Source: Gordonia terrae
GTDB lineage: Bacteria > Actinomycetota > Actinomycetes > Mycobacteriales > Mycobacteriaceae
Assembly (NCBI RefSeq): GCF_001698225.1
Contig: NZ_CP016594.1
Span: 4,960,001-5,024,000 of the forward strand
Direction of reading: 5' to 3'
DNA length: 64,000 nucleotides
In this document: positions 26,060 to 35,108 of the stretch, piece after piece
Position numbering within the stretch: the stretch's first letter is position 1
Layout: every line of letters begins with the position of its first letter
The notes under the pieces: model-generated
Told to the model about the DNA's origin: nothing
The model's database searches: none
The model's input: only the letters and a program-made list of their open reading frames with translations
Made by a program: the position numbers and the translations under genes

Positions 26060-26419
26060 GTGTCTGACGAGAAGACCACGGAGACCATCGGATTCGGCTC
26101 GCTGTTCGAGCGGGTGACGGTGATGCACGCGACCGATCGGTGGGCCGGTGTCGCCGGTGACGTCGAAGCGGTCCTGGGATCACCGAAGTTCTCCGACGGT
26201 TCAGCGTGGGCGGCCTGGAGTGCGTTGAGCGTCTCCGACGAGACTGACGGGCCGGCGTGGTCACTCCTCGCGCGGACCCCCGACCTCGCGGCGACGATCG
26301 AGGTCGCGCACTCGCTGGGGTGGCATGTCGGTGAGAGGTCGGTGGGAGGTCATGAGACCCGGGTCCCCCTCCGCTCGCCGAACGGTCTGACCGTGATCGC
26401 ATACACCCCGACGTCGTGA
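26060..26419 (+). CDS. Small protein, possibly a VOC/glyoxalase-like half domain
   Basis: 119 residues, GTG start immediately after the ribBA stop, so it is the last gene of the monooxygenase operon. The end (HETRVPLRSPNGLTVIAYTP) looks like the last strand of a vicinal-oxygen-chelate domain, and AWSALSVSDETDGPAWSLLARTPDL may be a preceding strand. Clear metal ligands are not seen. The VOC assignment is tentative; it may be a binding or auxiliary protein for the pathway. Confidence 0.5.
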   Translation: MSDEKTTETIGFGSLFERVTVMHATDRWAGVAGDVEAVLGSPKFSDGSAWAAWSALSVSDETDGPAWSLLARTPDLAATIEVAHSLGWHVGERSVGGHETRVPLRSPNGLTVIAYTPTS

Positions 26420-26433
26420 CCGGAGCGACCCGC

Positions 26434-27252
26434 TCAGCGTGCCCGTCGCCGAGAACGCAGCACGGTGGTCGCGAGTTCGGCCCGGTTGCGCAGTCCGGCG
26501 GCCTCGAAGATGCGGCTCATGTACTTCTTCACCGACAGCTCCGACAGCGACAGTCGCTGGGCGATCTCGGCGTTGCTCAGCCCGTCGCTCACGAGTTCGG
26601 CGACCTCCAGTTGCCGCGGCGTGAGTGCCGCCAATGGATCGACGGGCTCGTGCGCCGCGGACACCGTCGCGGTCCGCGCGCGGAGCTGCCGCGCGAGAAT
26701 GCGCATCGCGAGCATGTCCGACTCGTCCCACTCGCGGACGCGGTCGAACATCCCGATGAGAGCCTCGCCGTCGGACAGTGGCAGGTGAAGGGCCGAGGCG
26801 GTGTCCATGTCGTTGGGGTGCAGATAGTCCACGACGTACGAGCGCTGCGGAACCGGCAGGCGGGACAGCTCCTCGAGAGTGGCGAAGCCCTCGGCGGTGA
26901 GCACCCGCCTTGCCCGCGGCAGCGCGAAGATGTCCTTGTCGCGCCAGCGTTCGCGGTAGTCCCGCAGCAGCGGGGCCGCGGCGCCGGTCAGCAGCGGTGC
27001 CGGATCGTCGAAGATCTCGCTGTAGGTACGGCCGTGGAAGAACGTCACGTCACGAACCCCGAAGTACGTGGAAATGGCCTCGACCAGGCCTTCCTTGAAG
27101 TGCTGGCCGCCGGCCGTGTGCTCACACTGTTCGAGCACGGCCAGGACGCCCAGCATCTGTCGACGCGACAACAGGTCCTGCCATCCCCCGCGAGGCGCCA
27201 CCGACTCGGCGCCGGGCCTGCATCGGGCGCCCGGCTCAGAACTACCGCGCAT
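26434..27252 (-). CDS. LuxR-family helix-turn-helix regulator
   Basis: About 272 residues. The C-terminal LuxR/GerE DNA-binding domain is complete (LTPRQLEVAELVSDGLSNAEIAQRL, LSELSVKKYMSRIF). The N-terminal 190 residues form an unassigned sensor domain; no receiver or P-loop is seen. The start is uncertain (27300, 27252 or 27156) because no ribosome site is convincing. It is convergent with the flavin monooxygenase operon and divergent from the acyl-CoA ligase at 27330, and may regulate either. Confidence 0.8.
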   Translation of the reverse strand: MRGSSEPGARCRPGAESVAPRGGWQDLLSRRQMLGVLAVLEQCEHTAGGQHFKEGLVEAISTYFGVRDVTFFHGRTYSEIFDDPAPLLTGAAAPLLRDYRERWRDKDIFALPRARRVLTAEGFATLEELSRLPVPQRSYVVDYLHPNDMDTASALHLPLSDGEALIGMFDRVREWDESDMLAMRILARQLRARTATVSAAHEPVDPLAALTPRQLEVAELVSDGLSNAEIAQRLSLSELSVKKYMSRIFEAAGLRNRAELATTVLRSRRRAR

Positions 27253-27329
27253 AGCTATGAACAGTACCCATCGACCCCGAGCCACCGGCTCGGGTCGCAC
27301 TATTTCACCGGACCGAGAGACACCTGACC

Positions 27330-28934
27330 ATGACGACTTCTCCCCTCCCGACCGACCTCATGGCCGGCCTCATGACCGTGGCCCGGTCCCACTCGCTCGG
27401 TGACATCCCACGTCGTTCGGCGGCCCGGACGCCCGACAAGCCGGCCGTCATCCACCGCGACACCCGGCTGACCTTTCGCGAGTTCGACGACGCCGTCGAC
27501 CGGGTCGCCGCCGCACTGCACGCTGCCGGCCTCAGACAGGGACAGACCCTCGGCATCCTGTCGCACAATTGCTGGCAGTTCCCCGTGGTCGTCTTCGCCG
27601 CTGCCCGGATCGGGGTGGTGTCGGTCCCGATCAACTTCATGCTGACCGCGCCGGAGATCGCATACATCCTCGACGACTGCGAGGCCGCCGGCCTGATCGC
27701 CGAGGACTCGCTCGTGCCCACCGCCGACGCCGCGATCGCCGCATCGGCGGCACCGGTGACCGTGCGCCGGTCGATCCCACTCGGCCCCGACGGTTCCGAC
27801 ACCCGCTGGCCGTCCATCGACGACTGGCTGAGCGAGCCGGCCGGCGCATTACCCGACGTCCGCATCGCCGACGACGACGTCATCCGCATCATGTACACCT
27901 CCGGCACCGAGTCCCGGCCCAAAGGCGCGATGCACACGAGCCGAACGCTGATGTGGCAGTACATGAGTTGTGTGGTGTCGGGCGGCATGACCGACGACGA
28001 CATCGAGGTGCACTCGCTCCCGCTCTACCACTGCGCCCAGCTGGACAACTTCCTCATCACCGACATCATGCTCGGCGCGACGAGCATCATCCTCGACCGT
28101 CCGGAGGCCACGACGCTGTTGCGGACGGTCGCGCGGGAACGAGCGACCAAACTCTTCTGTCCACCCACCGTGTGGATCTCGTTGCTGCGCTCCCCCGACT
28201 TCGACCCGGCGGCGCTGTCGTCGCTGCGGAAGGGCTACTACGGGGCGTCGGCGCTCCCCGTCGAGGTGTTGCGCGAGCTGAGCACCAGCCTGCCCGACCT
28301 CCGGCTGCGAAACTTCTACGGCCAGACCGAGATGGGTTCCCTGGCCACGGTCCTGGCGCCCGACGACCAGGCGACGCGCGGGGGTTCCGCCGGTCGTCCT
28401 GCGCTGAACGTCGAGACGCGGATCGTCGATTCCGACGGTGGTGTAGTGTCGACCGGCAGTGTCGGGGAGATCGTGCATCGCAGCCCGCAGGTCACCGTCG
28501 GGTACCTCAACCTGCCCGAGAAGACCGCCGAGTCGTTCCGCGGCGGGTGGTTCCACAGCGGCGATCTCGGCTACTTCGACGACGACGGTTACCTGTGGGT
28601 GGTCGACCGGCAGAAGGACATGATCAAGACCGGCGGCGAGAACGTGTCGAGCCGCGAGGTCGAGGAGGTGCTGTTCTCCCACCCCGCCGTGCACGAGGCG
28701 GCTGTCATCGGAGTCCCGCACCCGCATTGGGTCGAAGCGGTTGCCGCAGTAGTCATTCCCGCTGCCGAACACACCGTCGATCCGGCGGAGATCATCCAGT
28801 ACTGCCGGGATCGGCTCGCCCCGTACAAGATCCCGAAGTACGTCGTCGCCGCCGAGTCGCTGCCCAAGAACCCCAGCGGCAAGATCCTGAAACGCGACCT
28901 CCGCGACCGCTACGCCGACGTCGTCGACGGTTGA
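27330..28934 (+). CDS. AMP-forming acyl-CoA synthetase
   Basis: 534-residue adenylate-forming ligase. It has YTSGTESRPKGAMHT (P-loop, with ES replacing the usual TG), FYGQTEMG, GWFHSGDLGYFDDDGYLWVVDRQKDMIKTGGENV and the C-terminal lysine in KNPSGKILKRDL. It forms CoA thioesters from medium or long acids. Single gene, ending convergently eight bases from the dikinase-like gene. It may serve either the terpenoid-like module to its left or the swivel/LLM operon to its right. Confidence 0.88.
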   Translation: MTTSPLPTDLMAGLMTVARSHSLGDIPRRSAARTPDKPAVIHRDTRLTFREFDDAVDRVAAALHAAGLRQGQTLGILSHNCWQFPVVVFAAARIGVVSVPINFMLTAPEIAYILDDCEAAGLIAEDSLVPTADAAIAASAAPVTVRRSIPLGPDGSDTRWPSIDDWLSEPAGALPDVRIADDDVIRIMYTSGTESRPKGAMHTSRTLMWQYMSCVVSGGMTDDDIEVHSLPLYHCAQLDNFLITDIMLGATSIILDRPEATTLLRTVARERATKLFCPPTVWISLLRSPDFDPAALSSLRKGYYGASALPVEVLRELSTSLPDLRLRNFYGQTEMGSLATVLAPDDQATRGGSAGRPALNVETRIVDSDGGVVSTGSVGEIVHRSPQVTVGYLNLPEKTAESFRGGWFHSGDLGYFDDDGYLWVVDRQKDMIKTGGENVSSREVEEVLFSHPAVHEAAVIGVPHPHWVEAVAAVVIPAAEHTVDPAEIIQYCRDRLAPYKIPKYVVAAESLPKNPSGKILKRDLRDRYADVVDG

Positions 28935-28941
28935 GCCGGTC

Positions 28942-31344
28942 TCAGCCCGGTCCGAGCCGCTCGACGGTCCCGTGATCGCCGTCGACCCGCACGCGGTCGC
29001 CGGTTCGCAGCACGCGGGTGCCCACCAGGGTGTTCACGACGCACGGCAGGCCGTACTCGCGGGCGACGACCGCGCCGTGGGACACCGAACTGCCGATATC
29101 GGTGACCAGGGCACCGATGACGGTGAAGTACGGGGTCCAGCCGACATCGGTGACGGGTGCGACGAGGATCTCGCCACGCTGCACCTCGCGCGCCTCGACG
29201 ATCGACTTCGCCACGCGCACCACACCTTCGACGGTGCCGCGGCTCGCGGGACGCCCGACGATGCGATCGTCGGTGGCACCGCGTCGCGGGGCGGCGACGA
29301 GCGGGAACGGTCGTCCCACCGACACATCCTCGAACTCGAGAGAGTCCTGGAACGACAAGGCTTCTCGACGCTGCCGCGCGCTCTGCACCAGGCCGGTTGC
29401 TTCCGCGGGTTCGGCGTCGACGAGACGCTGCAGCTCGGCGCGGTCGAAGAAGAAGACGAGGTCGGCGTCCGGCAGTCGTCCGGCCTCGGCCAGCACCTCA
29501 CCGAGATGCCGGTATCCGCGCTTGAGTGCATGAGCCATCAGCGCCATCCGGGACTTCGTCTCCTCGCGACCGCGTGCGCCGCCCTGCGCCAGGCGGGCGA
29601 GGAGCCGGATCGCGGCCGGCGGCGTCTCGTCGACGGCGGCCGGGGCCGGAATCCGGGCGACGGGGTCGAGCGCCGACCGCACCATCACCTGCATCATCGC
29701 GCCCAGGCCGCCGGGGTCGTCGGCCCAGGACGGGTCCCGCATGCACAGTTCGCGGTACCCGCGGTGACCGTGCCATTCGAGGAAATGCCGCAACGCGCGA
29801 CCGGCGTCGCCGGAGGCCGACCGCAGGTCGATGACCGCGTCATCCGGTGCTGCAGCAAGAAACTCCCGGGCAACCGCGGGGTCGGCCGCGATGGTGTGGA
29901 CGACCGCGTCGAGTTCCGCGAGCATCATGGCGCTCTCGACTTCCGACGCACCGGCCATGAGCCGCGCGGCCTGCGCCTTGCCGTCCTCCTCGGTGCGTCC
30001 GTCTTTCACCGCCTGGCGCACCAGGACACCCTCCAGGACGTTGGCCGCCACCGCGGCGCGCGACGACGAGCGCACATGGGTCAACGTCACATCGCGGTAC
30101 TGCTCGACACCGGTCTCCAACTGCTGCAGCACAACCCGCGGATCGCGGCTCGTCGGAACCGGGAAGGCCGCGATCTCGGCGGGCAGTCGCCGGATGGCCG
30201 GGCCCACCGACAGGGCATGTGACGTGAGCCGGATCGTGTTGCCGAGCTTCCGTCGGAAGGGCTGTGCCGGCTTCGGTGTCAGCTCGTCGATCACCCGGCC
30301 GCAGATCGACATGGAGAACTGTTCGAGCGAGTTGCCGATGATGCCCGAACTCAGCGCCGTCCCCTCGGTCAGGTTCAGGAACATGTGCCCGTAGAAGTAA
30401 CCGACCTGCAGCCAGGGCTTCTCGTAGCTCTCCTGCGCCCTCGCGACCACCTGCACCATCTGCATCGCGTAGTCGATCGCGAAGCCGGAGACCGACGCGG
30501 TCAGGGGGCAGAACGCGCCCGGCATCATCTCGCCGATGTTGCATCGCGTGTACACATGGTCGGCACCGGCCAGTGGCGAGTCCATCTCGTTGAGGTCACC
30601 GGGGAGCGTGGTGATCGGCCGTGCCTGCAACCACCACAGTTCGCCGGCTTCGTCGATGGCCCACTCGAGGTCCATCGGTCGACCCCAGTGCTGCGCGGTG
30701 CGCAGGGCACCCGCGCGGACCTGTGCGATCTCATCCGGGGACAACACCGGCGCGGCAACGGATTCGTGCACCACCGTGTTGCCGTCCACATCGAGCACGA
30801 GGTGGTCGGGAGCGGCGGACCCGTCGACGAGTGCCTCCCCCAGTCCCGCGACGGCGTCGATGACCATCAGATCGCGGCGCCCCGACGTCGGGTCCGCGGT
30901 GAACACCACGCCTGCGGCGCGTGCGTCGACCATCCGCTGGACGACCACGTGCATGGTCGGCGCGGCGTGTCCGCTGTAGGCCGAGGCACGACGGGAGTGC
31001 ACCGAGGCCGCGCACCTACGGACGGCGTCGGTGAAGGCGTCGACGGAATCGACGCCCAGCACCGTGTCGTACTGGCCGGCGAAGGACTGGTCGTCCCCGT
31101 CCTCCCCCACCGCCGAGGACCGCACCGCGACCGGAGTCGTACCCGCGGCCACCAGGTGGCCGAACCGGGCCGTCACGTCGTCGAGAGCCCCGTCTACAGA
31201 CGCATCGGCGATGACGAACCCCGTCGGGACCGGCAGACCCAGACGACGCAGTTCCGCCAACCCGGCCGCCTTGCCCCCGTAGCGGTCGTCGACGATGTCG
31301 TCGAACTCGACGACGCTCGGCGTCACGTCGATCTCCTGCGTCAT
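28942..31344 (-). CDS. Rifampin-phosphotransferase-like dikinase (ATP-grasp, substrate domain, His swivel)
   Basis: 800 residues in the order of rifampin phosphotransferase. An N-terminal PEP-synthase-type ATP-grasp domain (GGKAAGLAELRRLGLPVPTGF, VRSSAVGEDG, WAIDEAGELWWLQARPIT) is followed by a middle substrate-binding domain from about residue 350 (CNIGEMMPGAFCPLT) and a C-terminal swivel with the phosphohistidine at about H756 (SSVSHGAVV). It would transfer the beta-phosphate of ATP to a hydroxyl of a small molecule. Rifampin itself is unlikely given the LLM and lipocalin-like neighbours, but resistance is possible. The ATG at 31344 overlaps the LLM stop (ATGA). Confidence 0.82.
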   Translation of the reverse strand: MTQEIDVTPSVVEFDDIVDDRYGGKAAGLAELRRLGLPVPTGFVIADASVDGALDDVTARFGHLVAAGTTPVAVRSSAVGEDGDDQSFAGQYDTVLGVDSVDAFTDAVRRCAASVHSRRASAYSGHAAPTMHVVVQRMVDARAAGVVFTADPTSGRRDLMVIDAVAGLGEALVDGSAAPDHLVLDVDGNTVVHESVAAPVLSPDEIAQVRAGALRTAQHWGRPMDLEWAIDEAGELWWLQARPITTLPGDLNEMDSPLAGADHVYTRCNIGEMMPGAFCPLTASVSGFAIDYAMQMVQVVARAQESYEKPWLQVGYFYGHMFLNLTEGTALSSGIIGNSLEQFSMSICGRVIDELTPKPAQPFRRKLGNTIRLTSHALSVGPAIRRLPAEIAAFPVPTSRDPRVVLQQLETGVEQYRDVTLTHVRSSSRAAVAANVLEGVLVRQAVKDGRTEEDGKAQAARLMAGASEVESAMMLAELDAVVHTIAADPAVAREFLAAAPDDAVIDLRSASGDAGRALRHFLEWHGHRGYRELCMRDPSWADDPGGLGAMMQVMVRSALDPVARIPAPAAVDETPPAAIRLLARLAQGGARGREETKSRMALMAHALKRGYRHLGEVLAEAGRLPDADLVFFFDRAELQRLVDAEPAEATGLVQSARQRREALSFQDSLEFEDVSVGRPFPLVAAPRRGATDDRIVGRPASRGTVEGVVRVAKSIVEAREVQRGEILVAPVTDVGWTPYFTVIGALVTDIGSSVSHGAVVAREYGLPCVVNTLVGTRVLRTGDRVRVDGDHGTVERLGPG

Positions 31345-32375
31345 CTGGAGCCGCCGAGCGCGTCGACGATCTCGGCGAGCGCATCCACGGCGATGGGACC
31401 CGGCTGATAGAGGCAGATCCGGTCCGACACACCGTCGACCCGGTCGCGGATGTGCGCAGCGACCTCCTGGGGCGTTCCACACGCCGCGATCGTGTGCAGC
31501 ATCTCGTCGTCGATGAGGCCGGCCATCTCCTGCCACCGGCCCTGCTTGGACATCATGTTGAGCTCCGGTTGTAGATCTCCCCAACCGTGCGCTTCCAGCA
31601 CCGGCCGGTATGCCGGAGTGGAACCGTAGAACGCCAACAACATCCGCGTCGAGGCGTGGTCATCGTCGAGATCTGAGCCGACTGTCACATTCGGCCCGCT
31701 CGCTCCGCTCCCGGCAACCGAGACGATGATCTCGGGCACCACCTCGAAATCGTCCTCGGACCGGCCGGCCGCCGCGAGACCGTCGCGTACGGCGGGCAGC
31801 GTCGTCTCGTGCAGGAACCGCTTGGTTCCGAACGGCATCACCAACAGGCCGTCGGCGACCTCGGCGGTCGCCCGGGTGAGCCGAGGCCCCAACGCGCCCA
31901 GGTAGATCGGCGGCGGCCCGTACGGGTTCGGCCCCGGGACGAAGGTCGGCGTCATCAGCGTGTGCCGGTAGTACTCGCCGCGAAAGTCCAAGCGCTCGCC
32001 GGAGTTCCACGTCGCGAAGATCGCGCGCAGTGCGCCGACCATCTCCTTCATCCGCTCGACCGGACGGTCGAACTCGACGCCGTAGCGCTTCTCGATCTGA
32101 GCGCGGACCTGAGTGCCCAGACCCAGGATGAATCGCCCCTCGCTGAGCAGTTGCAGGTCGTTGGCCTGGTGCGCGAGCTGGATCGGGTTGCGCGGGAACG
32201 CGATCGCGACGTTGGACATGATGTCCAGGCCCGTGACCGACGATGCGAGCACGAGCGGGGAGAACACGTCGTGCGGCCCCTCGAAGGTGAACACCCCCGA
32301 TGCGCCCGCCTCCTGCAGGAGCTGTGCGCGTTCCACCGCATCGGTCGGGTTGAACAACGCCGTCATGATCTTCAT
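31341..32375 (-). CDS. LLM-class F420-dependent oxidoreductase
   Basis: 344-residue luciferase-like protein. GVFTFEGPHDVFSPLVLA, IAFPRNPIQLAHQANDLQLLSEGRFILGLGTQVRAQIEKRYG and PPIYLGALGPRLTRATAEVADG (read in parts) are standard for F420-dependent members of this subgroup. It is translationally coupled to the dikinase-like gene and lies seven bases after the lipocalin-like gene, so three genes form one operon. It parallels the kinase-LLM arrangement at 2485-6136. Confidence 0.82.
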   Translation of the reverse strand: MKIMTALFNPTDAVERAQLLQEAGASGVFTFEGPHDVFSPLVLASSVTGLDIMSNVAIAFPRNPIQLAHQANDLQLLSEGRFILGLGTQVRAQIEKRYGVEFDRPVERMKEMVGALRAIFATWNSGERLDFRGEYYRHTLMTPTFVPGPNPYGPPPIYLGALGPRLTRATAEVADGLLVMPFGTKRFLHETTLPAVRDGLAAAGRSEDDFEVVPEIIVSVAGSGASGPNVTVGSDLDDDHASTRMLLAFYGSTPAYRPVLEAHGWGDLQPELNMMSKQGRWQEMAGLIDDEMLHTIAACGTPQEVAAHIRDRVDGVSDRICLYQPGPIAVDALAEIVDALGGSR

Positions 32376-32382
32376 CGCGCGC

Positions 32383-33498
32383 CTACTTCGCCACGTCGGT
32401 CCAGTCGGAGAAACCCGACGGGTGGTGCGGGCCGATCACGCCGTGCTCGAACAGGCCGGCGCCTCGTCGGACGGTGCCGTCGGGCTCGGTGCACACGGCC
32501 GACCCGACATGGTCGATGAGACTGAACGGCGCGCGGGCCATGACATCGTCGTCGGTCAGGTCGAAGGTGACGCGTTCGGCGAACGCACCCTCCTTCCAGG
32601 TGCCGTGCGCCCACGAGGTGTCGCCACCGTATCCGGACCCGAAGGCGATGGGAGCGAACAACTTCGACTCGACGTCGAGCTCGATCCGGTCACCGGACCG
32701 ATTCAGGAACTCGACGTGTGCGCCGTGGGGAATCCTGGTGCCGGACGTGTAGTGGATGGTGACCCGCACACCGTCGAGCTGCTCCACACGGCCGTCCCGC
32801 CAGCGACGCGTGCAGTCGTACAGGCTCCGATGGCCGTCCGGGTCCTCCTGCAGGATCAGGAACAACTGGAAGTCCTCGAAGGCCAGCGGGAGGTAGAGCC
32901 ACCACATCCCGCGGAAGGAGGCGTCGGGCCGTCCCGCGGGTTCGGCTTCGCCCACCGGCCTGATGCCCCAGGACCGATCCCGGCTGGCCACACTGCTGTC
33001 GTGATCGACGGGCAAGCGCTCACCGTCGATGTCGATCCACCCCTCCCACGACCCGACCTGGGCAAACCGACACGCCTCCAATGTGACCCGACGTTCGGTC
33101 AGCATGTCGTGGGGCTTCTCCAGTGCCGCCGGGAACAGTCCCCGCCACGTGAGATCGGCGGCGACACCCTCGGTTTCCGCGAGGGTCAGGTGCATCTCCT
33201 GCAGCGGTTCGACGACGTCGAGACGGTACCCGTTGACGTTCTGGTGGAGCCGGTCGTCGTCGATGGCGTCGCTCAGGTGCACCGCGGTCTGCGTGTCCCC
33301 GCGACGCACCACGAAGTAGGCGTCCTTCACCCCGAGCCGGGGGTAGTAGCCGATGCCGGTCAGTGCCATGAACCGGCCCTCGCGGTCGAGCACGTTGAAA
33401 TACGAGCGGTCGTAGAAGTTCCGGTCCGACGTCGCAGGCCAGGTGACCGGGGCCGCCGTCTGATGGATCGGGTACTCGTCGAGCGGACTCAGTTCCAC
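32383..33498 (-). CDS. AttH/lipocalin-like hypothetical protein
   Basis: About 371 residues of an actinobacterial family often annotated only as hypothetical. The pattern of paired beta-rich halves (FNVLDREGRFMALTGIGYYP, RSWGIRPVG, FRGMWWLYLPL) resembles AttH/carotenoid-1,2-hydratase-type tandem lipocalins, which is tentative. No catalytic residues assigned and no signal peptide. GTG at 33498 is preferred because AGAGGA lies six bases upstream; an in-frame ATG at 33522 falls inside the operator. It heads the operon with the LLM oxidoreductase and dikinase and is divergent from a TetR gene. Confidence 0.6.
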   Translation of the reverse strand: MELSPLDEYPIHQTAAPVTWPATSDRNFYDRSYFNVLDREGRFMALTGIGYYPRLGVKDAYFVVRRGDTQTAVHLSDAIDDDRLHQNVNGYRLDVVEPLQEMHLTLAETEGVAADLTWRGLFPAALEKPHDMLTERRVTLEACRFAQVGSWEGWIDIDGERLPVDHDSSVASRDRSWGIRPVGEAEPAGRPDASFRGMWWLYLPLAFEDFQLFLILQEDPDGHRSLYDCTRRWRDGRVEQLDGVRVTIHYTSGTRIPHGAHVEFLNRSGDRIELDVESKLFAPIAFGSGYGGDTSWAHGTWKEGAFAERVTFDLTDDDVMARAPFSLIDHVGSAVCTEPDGTVRRGAGLFEHGVIGPHHPSGFSDWTDVAK

Positions 33499-33510
33499 GA
33501 AGACTCCTCT

Positions 33511-33530
33511 AATACGATGCACACTGTATT
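33511..33530. promoter_or_regulatory. Inverted repeat between lipocalin-like operon and TetR
   Basis: AATAC (33511-33515) and GTATT (33526-33530) are inverted around ten bases in the 41-bp space between the divergent genes starting at 33498 and 33540. The position suits a TetR operator controlling both directions. Confidence 0.5.
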
Positions 33531-33539
33531 GGAACTACG

Positions 33540-34148
33540 ATGGAACTCATGACAGCAGATGGCCAGAGGGAAAACAAGAGGTCGACGTCGTCGGCACCCG
33601 GGCGGCCACGCGACGGGCGGATCGACGCCGCGATCATCGCGGCGACCCGCGAACTGATCCTCGAGACCGGTTACCCCGCCCTGTCGCTGTCCGCGATCGC
33701 GGCCCGTGCCGGCACGACGACGGCCGCCATCTACCGGCGATGGTCGGGCAAGCCCGAACTCGTCCACGAGGCGGTGCTGTCCGCCGAGACCCTCGCCCCG
33801 CCAACCGGTTCCGGAGACGTGCAGCAGGACATCCGTGCCCTCGTCGAGATCGTCCGCGCGATGTTCAACCGACCCGAGGTGCGGGTGGCCCTCCCCGGCC
33901 TGATCGCCGACACAGTCGCATCACCCGACGTCCACAGTCAGATGATCGCCCGGCTGGCCGGCGACCTCACCGCCTTCGAGTCCCGCTTTGGCCAGGAACG
34001 CCGCGACGACGACCGGTTGCCCATGCTGGCGGAGGTCGTCGCGGGCACCGCGATATTCCGCATCCTCATCCGCAGCGACGCCGCGCTCGACGACGCCTGG
34101 GTCGATCAGATGGTCGAGCTCATCACAGAACGCTGGCCGGCGGGCTGA
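33540..34148 (+). CDS. TetR-family regulator
   Basis: 202 residues with the TetR DNA-binding domain at about 20-65 (RIDAAIIAATRELILETGY, LSAIAARAGTTTAAIYRRW, SGKPELV). The remainder is the ligand and dimerisation domain with no recognisable subfamily. ATG codons at 33540 and 33549 are both possible. It is divergent from the lipocalin-LLM-dikinase operon and likely represses it through the inverted repeat between them. Its 3' end overlaps the convergent proline dehydrogenase remnant by 26 bp. Confidence 0.85.
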   Translation: MELMTADGQRENKRSTSSAPGRPRDGRIDAAIIAATRELILETGYPALSLSAIAARAGTTTAAIYRRWSGKPELVHEAVLSAETLAPPTGSGDVQQDIRALVEIVRAMFNRPEVRVALPGLIADTVASPDVHSQMIARLAGDLTAFESRFGQERRDDDRLPMLAEVVAGTAIFRILIRSDAALDDAWVDQMVELITERWPAG

Positions 34149-34963
34149 TAGGCCCACGTCCCAGATCGACGAGCGCCTGGAACACCCGCGTCGGGTCCTC
34201 GGCGATGCGATTGAGAACGTACAACCACCATTCCGAGCCGAAGATGCAGTACTCGCGAGTGGAGATCCCGTCCGTCGCCAACCTGTCGAGCAGGTCGGTA
34301 CCCAGACCCATCAGCATCTCGACCTCGACAGACCCGACGGCGCCGACCGCCCCGAGGACGTGCGACAACAGCGTCTCGTCGTGCGTCGCAAGGGTGAGCG
34401 AGCCGCCGGCGTCGGCGATGCGGCGCGCCAGTCGTTCGTAGCTCCGAGCGATGGAGCCGTGCCTGCAGGGTGATGCCCACGTTGTCGTAGCGGTGCGCCA
34501 GCCAGTCGTAGACGTCGAGAACCTGATCGGTCCGGTCCGACCCCTCGGCGGAGATCATGAACACGGAATCGACTGCGGCGCACGCCTCTGCCAGGCGGGC
34601 GCTGTTGTCCCGCACCAGATCTTCGGAGACGAGAAGTCCGATGTGCGACAGATCGCCGGAGACCGTCGACGGCAGCCCGGTCCGACCGATGTGATCGGCG
34701 ACGGAGACGAACACATCGGTGGCCGCACTGGCCTCGGCGGCGTCGCGGACGCTCTCGCCCGTGAACTCGATGCTCACCCGATGTCCGCGCTCCACCGCGC
34801 GCCCTCCGGCGCGGATCGCGGATTCGACATCCTCTCCCGCCGTGTACCGATCGGCGACTCGTCGCGCACACTCGGCGAGCGCGGGATCGGCCATGACCCG
34901 GGACTTCAACTCTTCGTCGAGCGCCCACCGGCGGAGTGTGTCTGCCGCACTTGTTGTTTCCAT
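34123..34963 (-). pseudogene. Proline dehydrogenase split by a single-base frameshift
   Basis: Two minus-strand frames together encode one proline dehydrogenase of about 280 residues. The first (34963 to about 34445) carries SIEFTGESVRDAAEASAATD, SDLSHIGLL-like and YDNVGITLQARLHRS. The second (about 34445 to 34123) continues SYERLARRIADAGGSLTLATHDE, then VEVEMLMGLGTDLLDRLATDG and EYCIFGSEWWLYVLNRI. One extra G in the GGAGC at 34443-34447 explains the break; removing it gives continuous homology. It could be a real mutation or a sequencing error. The ATG at 34963 follows GCAGAGGCGG. If real, the flavin-dependent oxidation of proline by this copy is lost. Confidence 0.75.
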
Positions 34964-35108
34964 GTCATACCGCCTCTGCTCACGCGCCTGCCGACCAGCA
35001 CACACTACGCGGAACACGCCGAAAGTCGATGTACTGTACCGCCATGGAACGACACGCCTCGGAGGCGTTCGGATGCTCGAGCGATCCCGCCGATCGAGGA
35101 GAGGTGAG

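Noticed and set aside
28942..31344. Definite rifampin resistance gene
   Set aside because: The domain order matches, but the substrate domain cannot be matched to rifampin binding by eye and the gene sits in a catabolic-type operon, so only a family-level call is justified.
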